The position numbers and the translations under genes were made by a program. A stretch of 64,000 bases of DNA from an uncultured Erythrobacter sp. GTDB taxonomy: Bacteria; Pseudomonadota; Alphaproteobacteria; Sphingomonadales; Sphingomonadaceae. The DNA is taken from NCBI GenBank assembly GCA_947495695.1, contig CANLZP010000001.1, forward strand, positions 703,069 through 767,068, in the 5' to 3' direction. Below, piece after piece: positions 49,256-57,585 of the stretch (its first letter is position 1; the number at the start of each line of letters is the position of its first letter). Below the pieces are notes generated by a model. It saw only the letters and a list, made by a program, of their open reading frames with translations, made no database searches and had not been told where the DNA came from.

Positions 49256-51718
49256 ATGCGGGCGTCTTGCTTGCTTGCAGCAACACTATTGGGGCTGACC
49301 GGTTGCTCTGCGGCTTATACTGGTGCGCAGTCGGGACCCGCTTCGGTCAATGATGCCAATGTTGCAGCGGCGACGGATGATCAGACAGCGCAAGCTGCGG
49401 CCTCTCCCATGAGCGCAGAAGATGCCTTTGTCGCATCACTGGTTTCCCGGATGAGTGTTGAGCGCAAAGTCGGTCAATTGATCCAGCCGCAGATTAACTC
49501 TTTCACTGCTGAAGATATGGAAAAATATCGCTTCGGCAGCTATCTTAACGGCGGTAATGGCGGCCCCTATGGTGACGAGTTCGCACCCGCATCAGAGTGG
49601 CTACGATTGGCTGACGAGATGTATGATGCATCGGTTAAACCCCTGCCCAATGGCGAACCTGCGATCCCCGTAATGTGGGGCACAGATGCTGTTCACGGAC
49701 ATTCCAATATTGTGGGCGCAACCTTGTTTCCGCACAATATCGCATTGGGTGCGACAGGTGATGCCGATCTGGTGCGCCGGATTGGCGCTGCGACTGCGCT
49801 TGAGATCGAAGTAACAGGGATTGACTGGAACTTCTCTCCCACGGTGGCAGTGGCCCGCGATGATCGTTGGGGTCGCACCTATGAAAGCTATTCAGAAAAT
49901 CCTGATTTGGTTGCCAAGCTCGGTGCAGCTCTGGTTGAAGGCCAGCAAGGCACACCGGGCAGCGAAAACTATCTCGGCGACGGCAAAGTCATCGCCACTG
50001 CCAAGCACTTCTTTGGCGATGGTGGCACCGAACGCGGCGTCGACCAAGGTGATGTAAATGGCGACATTGATGCGCTGATTGATCTGCACGGTCGCCCTTA
50101 TCCGGCCGCTATTGCAGCCGGTGTTGAATCGATCATGGCCAGCTTTAACTCAATCAATGGCCGCAAGATGCATGGCAATAAGGATTTGCTGACCGACGTT
50201 TTGCGCGGGGATATGGGTTTCGACGGCCTGGTTGTCGGCGACTGGAATGGCCACGGCCAGATCAAGGGCTGCGAAGTTACCGATTGTCCGCAATCGCTGA
50301 TGGCCGGTCTCGACATCTATATGGTGCCTGATGATTGGAAGCCCTTGATGGCTTCTTTAATTGCGCAGGTTGCTGACGGGACAATCCCGATGGCGCGGCT
50401 GGACGAGGCTGTAACCCGCATCTTACGCGTCAAATATCGTGCTGGTCTGCTGGGGCCGGATGCCAAGCGTCCGTCCGAGCGCGGCTTTGCCGGCCGCTAT
50501 GACTTGCTGGCATCGCCCGAGCATCGCGCTCTAGCCCGCGAGGCTGTGGCGCGTTCGCAAGTGGTGTTGAAGAATGATGGTGTTTTGCCATTGGCTCCTG
50601 GCTCCAATGTGTTGGTAGCAGGGCCGGCGGCTGATCATGTGGGTATAGCCTCGGGTGGTTGGACCCTGGAGTGGCAAGGCATGGCTGAAAGCAATGCCAC
50701 CCTGTTTCCCAAAGCATCGACCATTTGGGATGGTATCCGCGAAGGTGTTGAGGCCAATGGCGGCAGCGCCACCCTTTCTGCCGATGGTTCCTATGCAGAC
50801 AAACCAGATGTTGCCGTGGTGGTATTTGGCGAGCGTCCCTATGCCGAATTTGTTGGCGACCAATCCGATCTGGTGTTCCGCGATGAAGAAGGCTTGAGCC
50901 TTCTGCGCCAATTCCAGCAAGACAACATTCCTGCCGTAGCGGTGTTTCTGTCGGGTCGTCCTATGTGGATGAACCGAGAGCTCAACGCCTCCGATGCCTT
51001 TGTCGCCGCATGGCTTCCAGGTAGCGAAGGCGCAGGCGTTGGGGATGTCCTGACCGGACGGGTTGCAGCCAGCGGCAAGCTTTCTTTCAGCTGGCCGGCA
51101 TCATGCGAAGGCGAACCTCTCAATGGACCAGAGGGCGCCTTGTTCCCGTTTCGTTATGGCCGGTCCTTAGGTGATACAAGCGCACTGGCTGAACTGAGCG
51201 AGCAATGCGCTCCGCTGAATGCGAGCGATTCATCGGTGATGTTTAGCGCCGGTCGACTGGGTACCGGCGTTAGCGCGCTTGCCATTAGTGCCGACGGCAA
51301 TCTTGCCAAACTGGACCAGCTACGTGGTGCAGCCAACGGTGTAAGTGCGCGCGGAATTGACCGTAACGCTCAGGAAGATGCGCGTGAGGCCACCATCAAT
51401 GGCGGAGCCACGCTAGCTCTTGCGAGCGAAACTGACAGCACCTCAGCATTCCGGATCCTGTTCAAATTGGATGGCCGCCCATTGGCGCCTGTTCTGTTGC
51501 ATGTGGGAACCGCATCAAAGGGACCGCGCTCGTCGATTGATATCACTCAGGCGCTATCGATTGCAGCGGGCAAAGGTTGGCGCGAGCTGGTGATTACCAG
51601 CGAGTGCGCGCCGGAAGGCGGCTCAGCGATTTCCTTGCAACCACAGCAAGATATGACGATTCAGATTGCGTCGGTCACACGAGAAAAACTGCCTGACGGG
51701 ACTGCTTGCGCACTGTAA
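49256..51718 (+). CDS. GH3 beta-glucosidase / exo-beta-glucanase lipoprotein
   Basis: An 820-residue glycoside hydrolase family 3 enzyme. The signal peptide ends in a lipobox (LGLTGCSA), so it is lipid-anchored in the periplasm or outer membrane. Domain 1 is the barrel with PVMWGTDAVHGHSN, FSPTVAVARDDRWGRTYESYSE and KHFFGDG; the catalytic nucleophile is the Asp in LVVGDWNGH (about 329). Domain 2 follows, and a third beta-sandwich (about 650-820) as in the exo-1,3/1,4-beta-glucanase ExoP group. It would release glucose from beta-glucans or cello-oligosaccharides. It feeds the symporter encoded next. Confidence 0.93.
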   Translation: MRASCLLAATLLGLTGCSAAYTGAQSGPASVNDANVAAATDDQTAQAAASPMSAEDAFVASLVSRMSVERKVGQLIQPQINSFTAEDMEKYRFGSYLNGGNGGPYGDEFAPASEWLRLADEMYDASVKPLPNGEPAIPVMWGTDAVHGHSNIVGATLFPHNIALGATGDADLVRRIGAATALEIEVTGIDWNFSPTVAVARDDRWGRTYESYSENPDLVAKLGAALVEGQQGTPGSENYLGDGKVIATAKHFFGDGGTERGVDQGDVNGDIDALIDLHGRPYPAAIAAGVESIMASFNSINGRKMHGNKDLLTDVLRGDMGFDGLVVGDWNGHGQIKGCEVTDCPQSLMAGLDIYMVPDDWKPLMASLIAQVADGTIPMARLDEAVTRILRVKYRAGLLGPDAKRPSERGFAGRYDLLASPEHRALAREAVARSQVVLKNDGVLPLAPGSNVLVAGPAADHVGIASGGWTLEWQGMAESNATLFPKASTIWDGIREGVEANGGSATLSADGSYADKPDVAVVVFGERPYAEFVGDQSDLVFRDEEGLSLLRQFQQDNIPAVAVFLSGRPMWMNRELNASDAFVAAWLPGSEGAGVGDVLTGRVAASGKLSFSWPASCEGEPLNGPEGALFPFRYGRSLGDTSALAELSEQCAPLNASDSSVMFSAGRLGTGVSALAISADGNLAKLDQLRGAANGVSARGIDRNAQEDAREATINGGATLALASETDSTSAFRILFKLDGRPLAPVLLHVGTASKGPRSSIDITQALSIAAGKGWRELVITSECAPEGGSAISLQPQQDMTIQIASVTREKLPDGTACAL

Positions 51719-51781
51719 CAGCCAGGCTTTGAGATGCAGCACCTGCCAAAGAACACAGGGCTGCATGAGAGGGGAAATTGA

Positions 51782-53365
51782 ATGACACTCGAGACAATCG
51801 ATATCATCATTATCGCGGGCTATGCGCTTGCGCTGTTGGGCATCGCGCTGTTCGTCAGCCGCGAGCCGGCTGGGCATCACAAGAACACAGAGGATTACTT
51901 CCTTGCCGGGCGAGCCTTGCCTTGGTGGGCAATTGGCGCATCGTTGATTGCCTCGAATATTTCAGCAGAGCAGATCATCGGGCAATCGGGTGAAGGCTTT
52001 GCTATTGGGATCGCGATTGCGGCGTATGAATGGCAAGCGGCTATTGTCCTGTTGATCGTTGCCAAATACTTTCTGCCGATATTCTTGAAGCGGCGGATCT
52101 ATACGATGCCGCAATTCCTTGATCAGCGATACGGAACGGGTGTCAAAACCTTGATGAGCGTATTCTGGGTATTCCTTTACACGGCCGTAAACCTTACTGC
52201 CGTGCTATGGCTGGGCGGTCTGGCGGTGGACACGCTGACGGGCTGGGGCGTCATGCAATCGATGATGGCGCTGGCTGGATTTGCCGTGCTTTATTCGCTC
52301 TATGGCGGTCTTAAAGCGGTTGCCTTGACCGACATCATTCAGGTGGTGATTTTGATCATTGGCGGCTTTGCCATCACATGGTTTGCGCTGGATGCGCTGC
52401 CGGCTGACGGGGCTGTTGCTGGCCTTGGCTATCTGATGCAGGAAATGCCAGGGCACTTCGAAATGATCCTTGATCAGGGTGATAAAGGCTATGACAAATT
52501 GCCTGGCATCTGGACTTTGCTGGGCGGATTGTGGGTGCTCCACTTTAGCTATTGGGGTTTCAATCAATACATCATCCAGCGCGCGCTTGGTGCCGAGAAT
52601 TTGGGCGAAGCGCAAAAGGGTCTGGCCTTTGCCGCATTCCTGAAATTGCTGGTCCCGTTCATCGTGGTCATCCCTGGTATCGCCGCGGTCATCCTGGCGC
52701 AGCAGGGTATGCTGGATGCAGGCGCATTGGCTGAGAAATCAGATCGGACTTATGGCCAGCTGATGGGCTTTGCTCCGGCGGGCCTTCGCGGATTGGTTTT
52801 TGCGGCTCTGATCGCAGCCATCGTTTCGTCCTTGGCATCTATGATGAACTCAATCTCGACCATATTTACAATGGATCTGTACCGCAGCTGGAAACCGGAA
52901 GAGGCCGAGCAGCATTATGTGCTGGTTGGCCGGATCACAGCTTTCGTCGCAATGGCAATTGCACTGGTTCTGGCCCGCCCATTCCTTGGCGGGTTTGAAA
53001 GCGCGTTCCAAACGGTTCAGGAATATACCGGCTATATCGCGCCGGGCATTGTGATCGTTTTCTTGCTCGGCTTCTTTGACAAGAAAGCTAACACCGCAGG
53101 CGCGTTCACTGCTTTGATCGGTTCGATTGTGCTGAATTTCGCTATGGCATTTGGCGCGCCCGATCTGGCCTTCATCATCCGTATCTGGATAGTGTCTGTG
53201 GTTGCCTTGTTTGCTGCAATTGCAGTGTCACGGATGACGGGTGCACCTGATGAAGAACGCACGGTCAAGCTGAGCGATATTGGTTTTGCCACCAGCATGC
53301 TGTTCAACACGCTGGCCATGCTGACGGTCGCAATTCTGGTTACGCTCTACATACTGCTCTGGTGA
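51782..53365 (+). CDS. Sodium/solute symporter (SSS family), sugar type
   Basis: A 527-residue inner-membrane symporter with about 13-14 hydrophobic helices. The SSS signature is seen early (YFLAGRALPWWAIGASLIASNISAEQIIGQSG), as in SglT-like Na+/glucose transporters; PQFLDQRYGTG and ALIAAIVSSLASMMNSISTIFTMDLYR are further hallmarks, the latter the second sodium site region. It begins 63 bases after the GH3 gene on the same strand, so glucose released by GH3 is its likely cargo. It is followed by a large inverted repeat and a convergent M20 gene. Confidence 0.92.
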   Translation: MTLETIDIIIIAGYALALLGIALFVSREPAGHHKNTEDYFLAGRALPWWAIGASLIASNISAEQIIGQSGEGFAIGIAIAAYEWQAAIVLLIVAKYFLPIFLKRRIYTMPQFLDQRYGTGVKTLMSVFWVFLYTAVNLTAVLWLGGLAVDTLTGWGVMQSMMALAGFAVLYSLYGGLKAVALTDIIQVVILIIGGFAITWFALDALPADGAVAGLGYLMQEMPGHFEMILDQGDKGYDKLPGIWTLLGGLWVLHFSYWGFNQYIIQRALGAENLGEAQKGLAFAAFLKLLVPFIVVIPGIAAVILAQQGMLDAGALAEKSDRTYGQLMGFAPAGLRGLVFAALIAAIVSSLASMMNSISTIFTMDLYRSWKPEEAEQHYVLVGRITAFVAMAIALVLARPFLGGFESAFQTVQEYTGYIAPGIVIVFLLGFFDKKANTAGAFTALIGSIVLNFAMAFGAPDLAFIIRIWIVSVVALFAAIAVSRMTGAPDEERTVKLSDIGFATSMLFNTLAMLTVAILVTLYILLW

Positions 53366-53378
53366 TGACGGAAACCGT

Positions 53379-53454
53379 ACGCGTGCCCCGCCAAGCATAA
53401 CCTCGGCCCTGCTGGGTCGGGCTTTGCTTGGCTGCCTAAGGCTGGGGCATGCGT
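53379..53454. repeat. Nested inverted repeat between convergent genes
   Basis: Outer arms of 11 bases, ACGCGTGCCCC (53379-53389) and GGGGCATGCGT (53444-53454), match with one mismatch. Directly inside, GCCAAGCA (53390-53397) pairs perfectly with TGCTTGGC (53425-53432). Innermost, CTCGGCCC pairs with GGGTCGGG around a four-base loop (wobble pairs included). A small GCC-TAA-GGC arm lies at 53434-53442. No T-run follows in either direction. It fills most of the gap between the symporter and M20 stops. Confidence 0.75.
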
Positions 53455-53461
53455 GTGGTTT

Positions 53462-54673
53462 CTATTCTGCGAAGCCTTCGGCAAGGAACTCCAGCGCGCA
53501 TCCGGCCAAGATAGCCGTGCCGCGCGGGAGAGCATTCTCGTCCACATGCATGCGCGAGGAGTGGATGGCGCAGCATTGCGTCCAGTCCTCACCCTCGCCA
53601 GCCACGCCCAGAAAGAACATCGCACCTGGCACTTTCTCCAAGATGTAGGAGAAATCTTCCGCGCCCATGATCGGATCGGGCATGTCACGCCACGCTTCAT
53701 CACCACCCAATTGCCTGGTTACTTTGCAGCCCAATTGAACCGCGCGCTCGTCGCAAATTGTGACGGGGAAACCCAGTGTCAGTTCGCATTCCGCCTCCAG
53801 CCCATAGGCTTCGGCGGTGCGTTTTGCGGTCTCTTCGATCAAGCTATGCACCTTATTGCGGTGTTGTGCGCTCAGCGTGCGAATAGTGCCGCCCAAGAGC
53901 ACTTCATCGGCAATCACATTATGGGCGGTGCCTGCATGAATTTGGGTGACTGTCACCACTACCGGATCGGTCGATTTGAACCGGCGCGTCACCATCGCTT
54001 GGATCGCGCCAACGATGGCTGCTGCACCTGGTACTGGGTCCAGACAATCATGCGGCATGCTGGCGTGTCCGCCCCGCCCCTTGACCGTTATGTTAAACTC
54101 ATCTGCCGCAGCCAGAAGCGGACCCGCGCGTCCCCCCAGAACTCCAAACGGAGCATTGGGCATTATGTGTAGAGCAAAGGCAGCATCTGGAAGCGGGTCA
54201 ATCAATCCATCATCCAACATAAAGCGCGCGCCGTGATACCCTTCTTCGCCCGGCTGGAACATGAAATCGACCGTTCCGGCAAAGCTGTCTTGTTGTGCGC
54301 AAAGCAATTGTGCTGCGCCGGCCAACATGGCTGTATGCGTGTCATGGCCGCAGGCGTGCATTCTACCCGGGATGGTCGAGGCGAATTCCAAATTGGTCTT
54401 TTCGTCCATTGGCAACGCATCCATATCACCGCGCAGCAACACGCGGCGGTGCGCACCGGGCCCCGTCCCTTTGCCTTCCAATGTGGCGATGGCACCGGTG
54501 CATGACGGCCCCTCGCGCCAACTCAGCGGGAGACCGTCCAGCGCGGCGCGGACCTTGGCCAAGGTCTTTGGCGTCTCCAGCCCCAGCTCTGGTTCTTTGT
54601 GGATGGCGCGGCGCAAAGAGACGATATCGTCTGACAAGCCGCGGGCGGATGCGAGGAGTTCTTGTGTCAACAT
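53462..54673 (-). CDS. M20 family amidohydrolase
   Basis: A 403-residue M20D-type amidohydrolase, the group of hippurate and indole-acetyl-amino-acid hydrolases. Metal sites are visible as HACGHDTHTAMLAGAAQLL (Cys/His ligands), QPGEEGYHGARFML (Glu) and ALHIMPN (His); the final His is in MGAEDFSYIL-type context. It would cleave an N-acyl or peptide-like amide bond in the cytoplasm. It points toward the symporter and is divergent from the lipid-kinase-like gene. Substrate unknown. Confidence 0.92.
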   Translation of the reverse strand: MLTQELLASARGLSDDIVSLRRAIHKEPELGLETPKTLAKVRAALDGLPLSWREGPSCTGAIATLEGKGTGPGAHRRVLLRGDMDALPMDEKTNLEFASTIPGRMHACGHDTHTAMLAGAAQLLCAQQDSFAGTVDFMFQPGEEGYHGARFMLDDGLIDPLPDAAFALHIMPNAPFGVLGGRAGPLLAAADEFNITVKGRGGHASMPHDCLDPVPGAAAIVGAIQAMVTRRFKSTDPVVVTVTQIHAGTAHNVIADEVLLGGTIRTLSAQHRNKVHSLIEETAKRTAEAYGLEAECELTLGFPVTICDERAVQLGCKVTRQLGGDEAWRDMPDPIMGAEDFSYILEKVPGAMFFLGVAGEGEDWTQCCAIHSSRMHVDENALPRGTAILAGCALEFLAEGFAE

Positions 54674-54753
54674 GGACCCAACTTAACGCTGCCTGCGCAA
54701 TCGTCCAGCCGTTTCGCTGGCGGGCTCAATACCAATGTCGAAGTCGGCAAAAG

Positions 54754-54783
54754 GGCAAAAAATCTAGAAAGCTCTAGTTTGCC
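54754..54783. promoter_or_regulatory. Two-step inverted repeat before the lipid-kinase-like gene
   Basis: GGCAAA (54754-54759) pairs with TTTGCC (54778-54783), and within it CTAGA (54764-54768) pairs with TCTAG (54773-54777), leaving AAAT unpaired on one side. It ends 30 bases before the ATG at 54814. It may be an operator or leader hairpin for either of the divergent genes. Confidence 0.4.
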
Positions 54784-54813
54784 GCCCGTGATTGGGGTTA
54801 AGACAATCTTGTT

Positions 54814-55848
54814 ATGCCTTCTCCGGTTCATGAATTTAGCGATTTGCCGCGCCAGACAGAGGTCGCAAAGCGTGCCAAGCCGACCGAGACGGTGGAGCCT
54901 TGTCCCGATGAAACATGCATCGGGATGATCTATAATCCGCGCAGCCACCGCAATCGCGGCCGCGATCTGGATGCCAGCATTGCGCCGCATATTTATCTGG
55001 CACAGCCCGGCAATCGCGATCAGTTGCCGCAAGCTCTTGCAGATTTTGCCGAGCGTAAGATCAACTTGCTGATCATCAATGGCGGCGATGGAACCGTGCG
55101 CGACGTGTTGACCAGCGGCATGCCCGTTTTTGGAGAGAATTGGCCAGATATAGCCGTGCTGCCCAAGGGCAAGACCAATGCCTTAACAGTTGATCTGGAT
55201 GCGCCAAAGGATTGGTCGTTGCAGGGAGCGATTGAGGCCTTCGAGGGCCCCCGCCGCATTGTTCGCAGGCCTGTTCTGATACATCCGGTCGATGATTCCG
55301 ATGCCAAGGCCTTTGGTTTTATTCTGGGCGCTGGCGCGCTCACTATTGGCACAAAGGCGGGCCAAAGCGCGCATCGGCTGGGCGCGTTTAACAGTCTGGC
55401 CGTTGCGGTGACGGCAGGCTGGGGCGTTTTGCAGTTTTTGTTTGGCAACAACAACAACCCTTGGCGGCGCGGCGTCAGGCTCGATATTGACCTTGATGAA
55501 GCTGGCCAGACCTTGGCGCACAGCGGCTTGGGCGATCGGGACAGACGGCAACTTTTGGTCGCCTCTACGCTCGAGCGCTTGCCCGCTGGATTGAAGGTAT
55601 TTGGCCCACACCGCGAGGGCTTAAAGCTGGCGGTTCTTGATCAGATATCTCGTCGGACAGCGCTGCAATTGCCTGCGATAGTGAGCGGCTGGACACCCGA
55701 TAACCTGGCCGCGAAGGGTTTCCATCAAGTTAGCACAACGGGTTTCACGATGGAGCTGGACGATTCCTTCATCCTTGATGGCGAAGCCTTTCCTCCGGGT
55801 CGATACCGCGTGTGCACGGGGCCAGAACTGCGTTTCGTAGCCCCGTGA
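54814..55848 (+). CDS. Diacylglycerol-kinase-family protein
   Basis: A 344-residue protein with a DAGK catalytic domain (about 35-160). The first glycine-poor loop is IYNPRSHRNRGRD, and the nucleotide motif is GGDGT (90-94) in INGGDGTVRDVLT, followed by PKGKTNALTVDL, which replaces the usual GTGNDxA. The C-terminal half is a beta-rich domain as in YegS-like lipid kinases. It would phosphorylate a lipid such as diacylglycerol using ATP. The gene shares one base with the Tam41-like gene (TGATG), so a joint role in lipid metabolism is likely. Confidence 0.85.
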   Translation: MPSPVHEFSDLPRQTEVAKRAKPTETVEPCPDETCIGMIYNPRSHRNRGRDLDASIAPHIYLAQPGNRDQLPQALADFAERKINLLIINGGDGTVRDVLTSGMPVFGENWPDIAVLPKGKTNALTVDLDAPKDWSLQGAIEAFEGPRRIVRRPVLIHPVDDSDAKAFGFILGAGALTIGTKAGQSAHRLGAFNSLAVAVTAGWGVLQFLFGNNNNPWRRGVRLDIDLDEAGQTLAHSGLGDRDRRQLLVASTLERLPAGLKVFGPHREGLKLAVLDQISRRTALQLPAIVSGWTPDNLAAKGFHQVSTTGFTMELDDSFILDGEAFPPGRYRVCTGPELRFVAP

Positions 55849-56738
55849 TGGACCCATTTCAGGCGCGGATTGCAGATCGACTGGCCGCCACAATACACCC
55901 CGAAGTGGCAGCCTTTGGCCAAGCACTTGCGCACGAGGCTGGCGCGATGGCGGTGCTGTTCTATGGCTCGAATTTGCGCACTGGATCGTTGGAAGGGGTG
56001 CTGGATTTTTACGTCCTGCTGCCGGGCCCTCAGCAAGAACGTATTTGGCCGCGGGTGAGCTATCACGAACGCGCCTCCAGCACGGGCGAAACACTGCGCG
56101 CCAAGGTTGCGACCATGTCGCTGGCCCGCTTTGCCGAGGCGGCTGAGGGAAGCCGGATGGACACGACCATTTGGGCGCGCTTTGTCCAACCCAGCGGTTT
56201 GGTGTGGGCGCGCGATGATGCGGCCAGGCAGGCGGTGATTGCCGCGATCGGCTCGGCGGCAAAAACAGCGGCGCAGCTGGCGGCGGCGCTTGGGCCGGAC
56301 CAGGGTGAAGCGCAAGATTATTGGCGAGCCCTGTTTCGAGCAACCTATAAGGCTGAGTTTCGGGTCGAGAAAGCGGGACGAGAGGATTCGATCCTGTCGG
56401 TCAACGCCGCCCATTTTGAAGGCTTGTTCCCGCTTGCATTATCCGCTGCTGGCATCGCCTTTACCGAGCAGGACGGAACGATTGAGCCGCAGCTTGGTGA
56501 CGGCGAACACGCTCGCATTCTGGGCTGGTGGAAGCGGCGCAGGCGGATGGGTAAGCCGTTGAACGTGGTTCGCCTGGTCAAGGCCAGCACAACATTTGAA
56601 GGCGCGGCGCGCTATGCGGCGTGGAAGATCGAGCGCCATACAGGCGTGCCGGTCGAGGTCACCGATTTTCGCGAGAAGCACCCTTTGCTGGCGGCTCCTG
56701 CGGTGATGCTGGATGTCTGGCGTAAGCGAGAGAAGTAG
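55848..56738 (+). CDS. Tam41-like nucleotidyltransferase-fold protein
   Basis: A 296-residue protein usually annotated as hypothetical. It reads like Tam41/Mmp37 (PF09139), the mitochondrial phosphatidate cytidylyltransferase. FYGSNLRTGSLEGVLDFYVLL (YGS at 39-41, Asp53, shown in full 21-residue order only by position) matches the Tam41 pattern YGS-x(n)-(I/L)D-h-h. KVATMSLARFAEA with the following WARFVQPSGLVWA (about 87-121) matches its '(K/R)YG.VSM..L..D...W..-Y.AGR.QKPV' region. TYKAEFRVE-x-AGREDSILSVN-x-HFEGL (about 167-194) matches its helical tail. Coupled by TGATG to a lipid kinase. Family assignment is by eye and inferential. Confidence 0.55.
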   Translation: MDPFQARIADRLAATIHPEVAAFGQALAHEAGAMAVLFYGSNLRTGSLEGVLDFYVLLPGPQQERIWPRVSYHERASSTGETLRAKVATMSLARFAEAAEGSRMDTTIWARFVQPSGLVWARDDAARQAVIAAIGSAAKTAAQLAAALGPDQGEAQDYWRALFRATYKAEFRVEKAGREDSILSVNAAHFEGLFPLALSAAGIAFTEQDGTIEPQLGDGEHARILGWWKRRRRMGKPLNVVRLVKASTTFEGAARYAAWKIERHTGVPVEVTDFREKHPLLAAPAVMLDVWRKREK

Positions 56739-56742
56739 CGCA

Positions 56743-56762
56743 ATTGGCGCGGCCCGGCCAAT
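56743..56762. terminator. Hairpin between convergent Tam41-like and DUF2141 genes
   Basis: ATTGGC (56743-56748) pairs with GCCAAT (56757-56762) around a GC-rich loop, in the 28-base gap between the two stops. There is no long T-run on either strand, so termination there is only possible. Confidence 0.35.
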
Positions 56763-56766
56763 CGAT

Positions 56767-57318
56767 TTACATATAGCGCATATTGATCGAAATTTTCTGG
56801 ACGCCAGAGCCGACCTGAAACCGCGTTTTCTTGTAGCTGGGCTTGCCCAGATTGAAGATGTTGATCGATGGATTGTTCGACATGGCACCGCCATCCTGCG
56901 AGATCTCGGTTTTGCCATTGCCATTGATGTCGTGGCGCACGGCAATACCATAGATTCCCGATACTGGGATGGGCATACAAACCGTCATCGAACCGGCCTC
57001 TGCCGGCAGTTCAATCCGGTTAATCCATTTGCCCTTTTTCAGCCATTCTTCCTTGATCCCGCGATAACTTTGGACTCGCACGGTCCCCGAAGAACTTTTG
57101 ATATTGTTGATGGTTACCAGAACCGCTGGACCAGCGCCCGTGCTGCATTTGGCAGTGCTGTGCTCTATCTTCTGGCGGAAACCATTGTGCGATTCTGGAG
57201 GCTGGGCCAATGCGGCGCTGGCGGCAAAAATCATGCCTCCTACAGATGCCGCGCTGGTGAACACTCCGCCGGAATACAGCGCGTCCTTCAGATTACTTCG
57301 CAAGCGATTGTTCATCAA
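56767..57318 (-). CDS. DUF2141-domain protein, second copy
   Basis: A 183-residue exported protein with a long signal peptide (ending near AALAQ) and a DUF2141 domain: VLVTINNIKSSSGTVRVQSYRG, PVSGIYGIAVRHDINGNGKTEI and the closing KISINMRYM. The HDINGNGK turn is the same calcium-loop-like feature as in the protein at 37998-38486. The cysteines near AKCSTGAG and MTVCMPIP may pair. The region upstream holds a minus-strand hairpin with six T. Function unknown. Confidence 0.85.
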   Translation of the reverse strand: MMNNRLRSNLKDALYSGGVFTSAASVGGMIFAASAALAQPPESHNGFRQKIEHSTAKCSTGAGPAVLVTINNIKSSSGTVRVQSYRGIKEEWLKKGKWINRIELPAEAGSMTVCMPIPVSGIYGIAVRHDINGNGKTEISQDGGAMSNNPSINIFNLGKPSYKKTRFQVGSGVQKISINMRYM

Positions 57319-57386
57319 AAACCCTGTTCAACTGGCGGATAAGACAGTCTTAAGCTCGTGGAGCACGCCATCTATTTGAGCGCACC

Positions 57387-57408
57387 AAAAAAGCCGGATC
57401 GCCCGGCT
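57387..57408 (-). terminator. Minus-strand hairpin with T-run, 69 bases upstream of DUF2141
   Basis: On the minus strand AGCCGG and CCGGCT (57392-57397 with 57403-57408) form a six-pair stem with a five-base loop, followed by six T (complement of 57387-57392). No minus-strand gene precedes it. It may end a short leader transcript of the DUF2141 gene (attenuator) or a small RNA. The rest of the 267-base gap up to rpe holds nothing else I can support. Confidence 0.45.
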
Positions 57409-57585
57409 ATGAACATCCTTCTACAGAAAATGTGCTGAATTGCGCCTGAATTTCTCTTGGCGGCTTTGTTAAGATGCCTTTCGCGGTGTCAAGCGCGGGA
57501 CGCGTGTGGAAAAGGGGGCGTGCGGCGCTTGTTCCGATTAACCATGCGCCCTACGCCGATGGGCGGGCATGCAACGGAACCTGTT

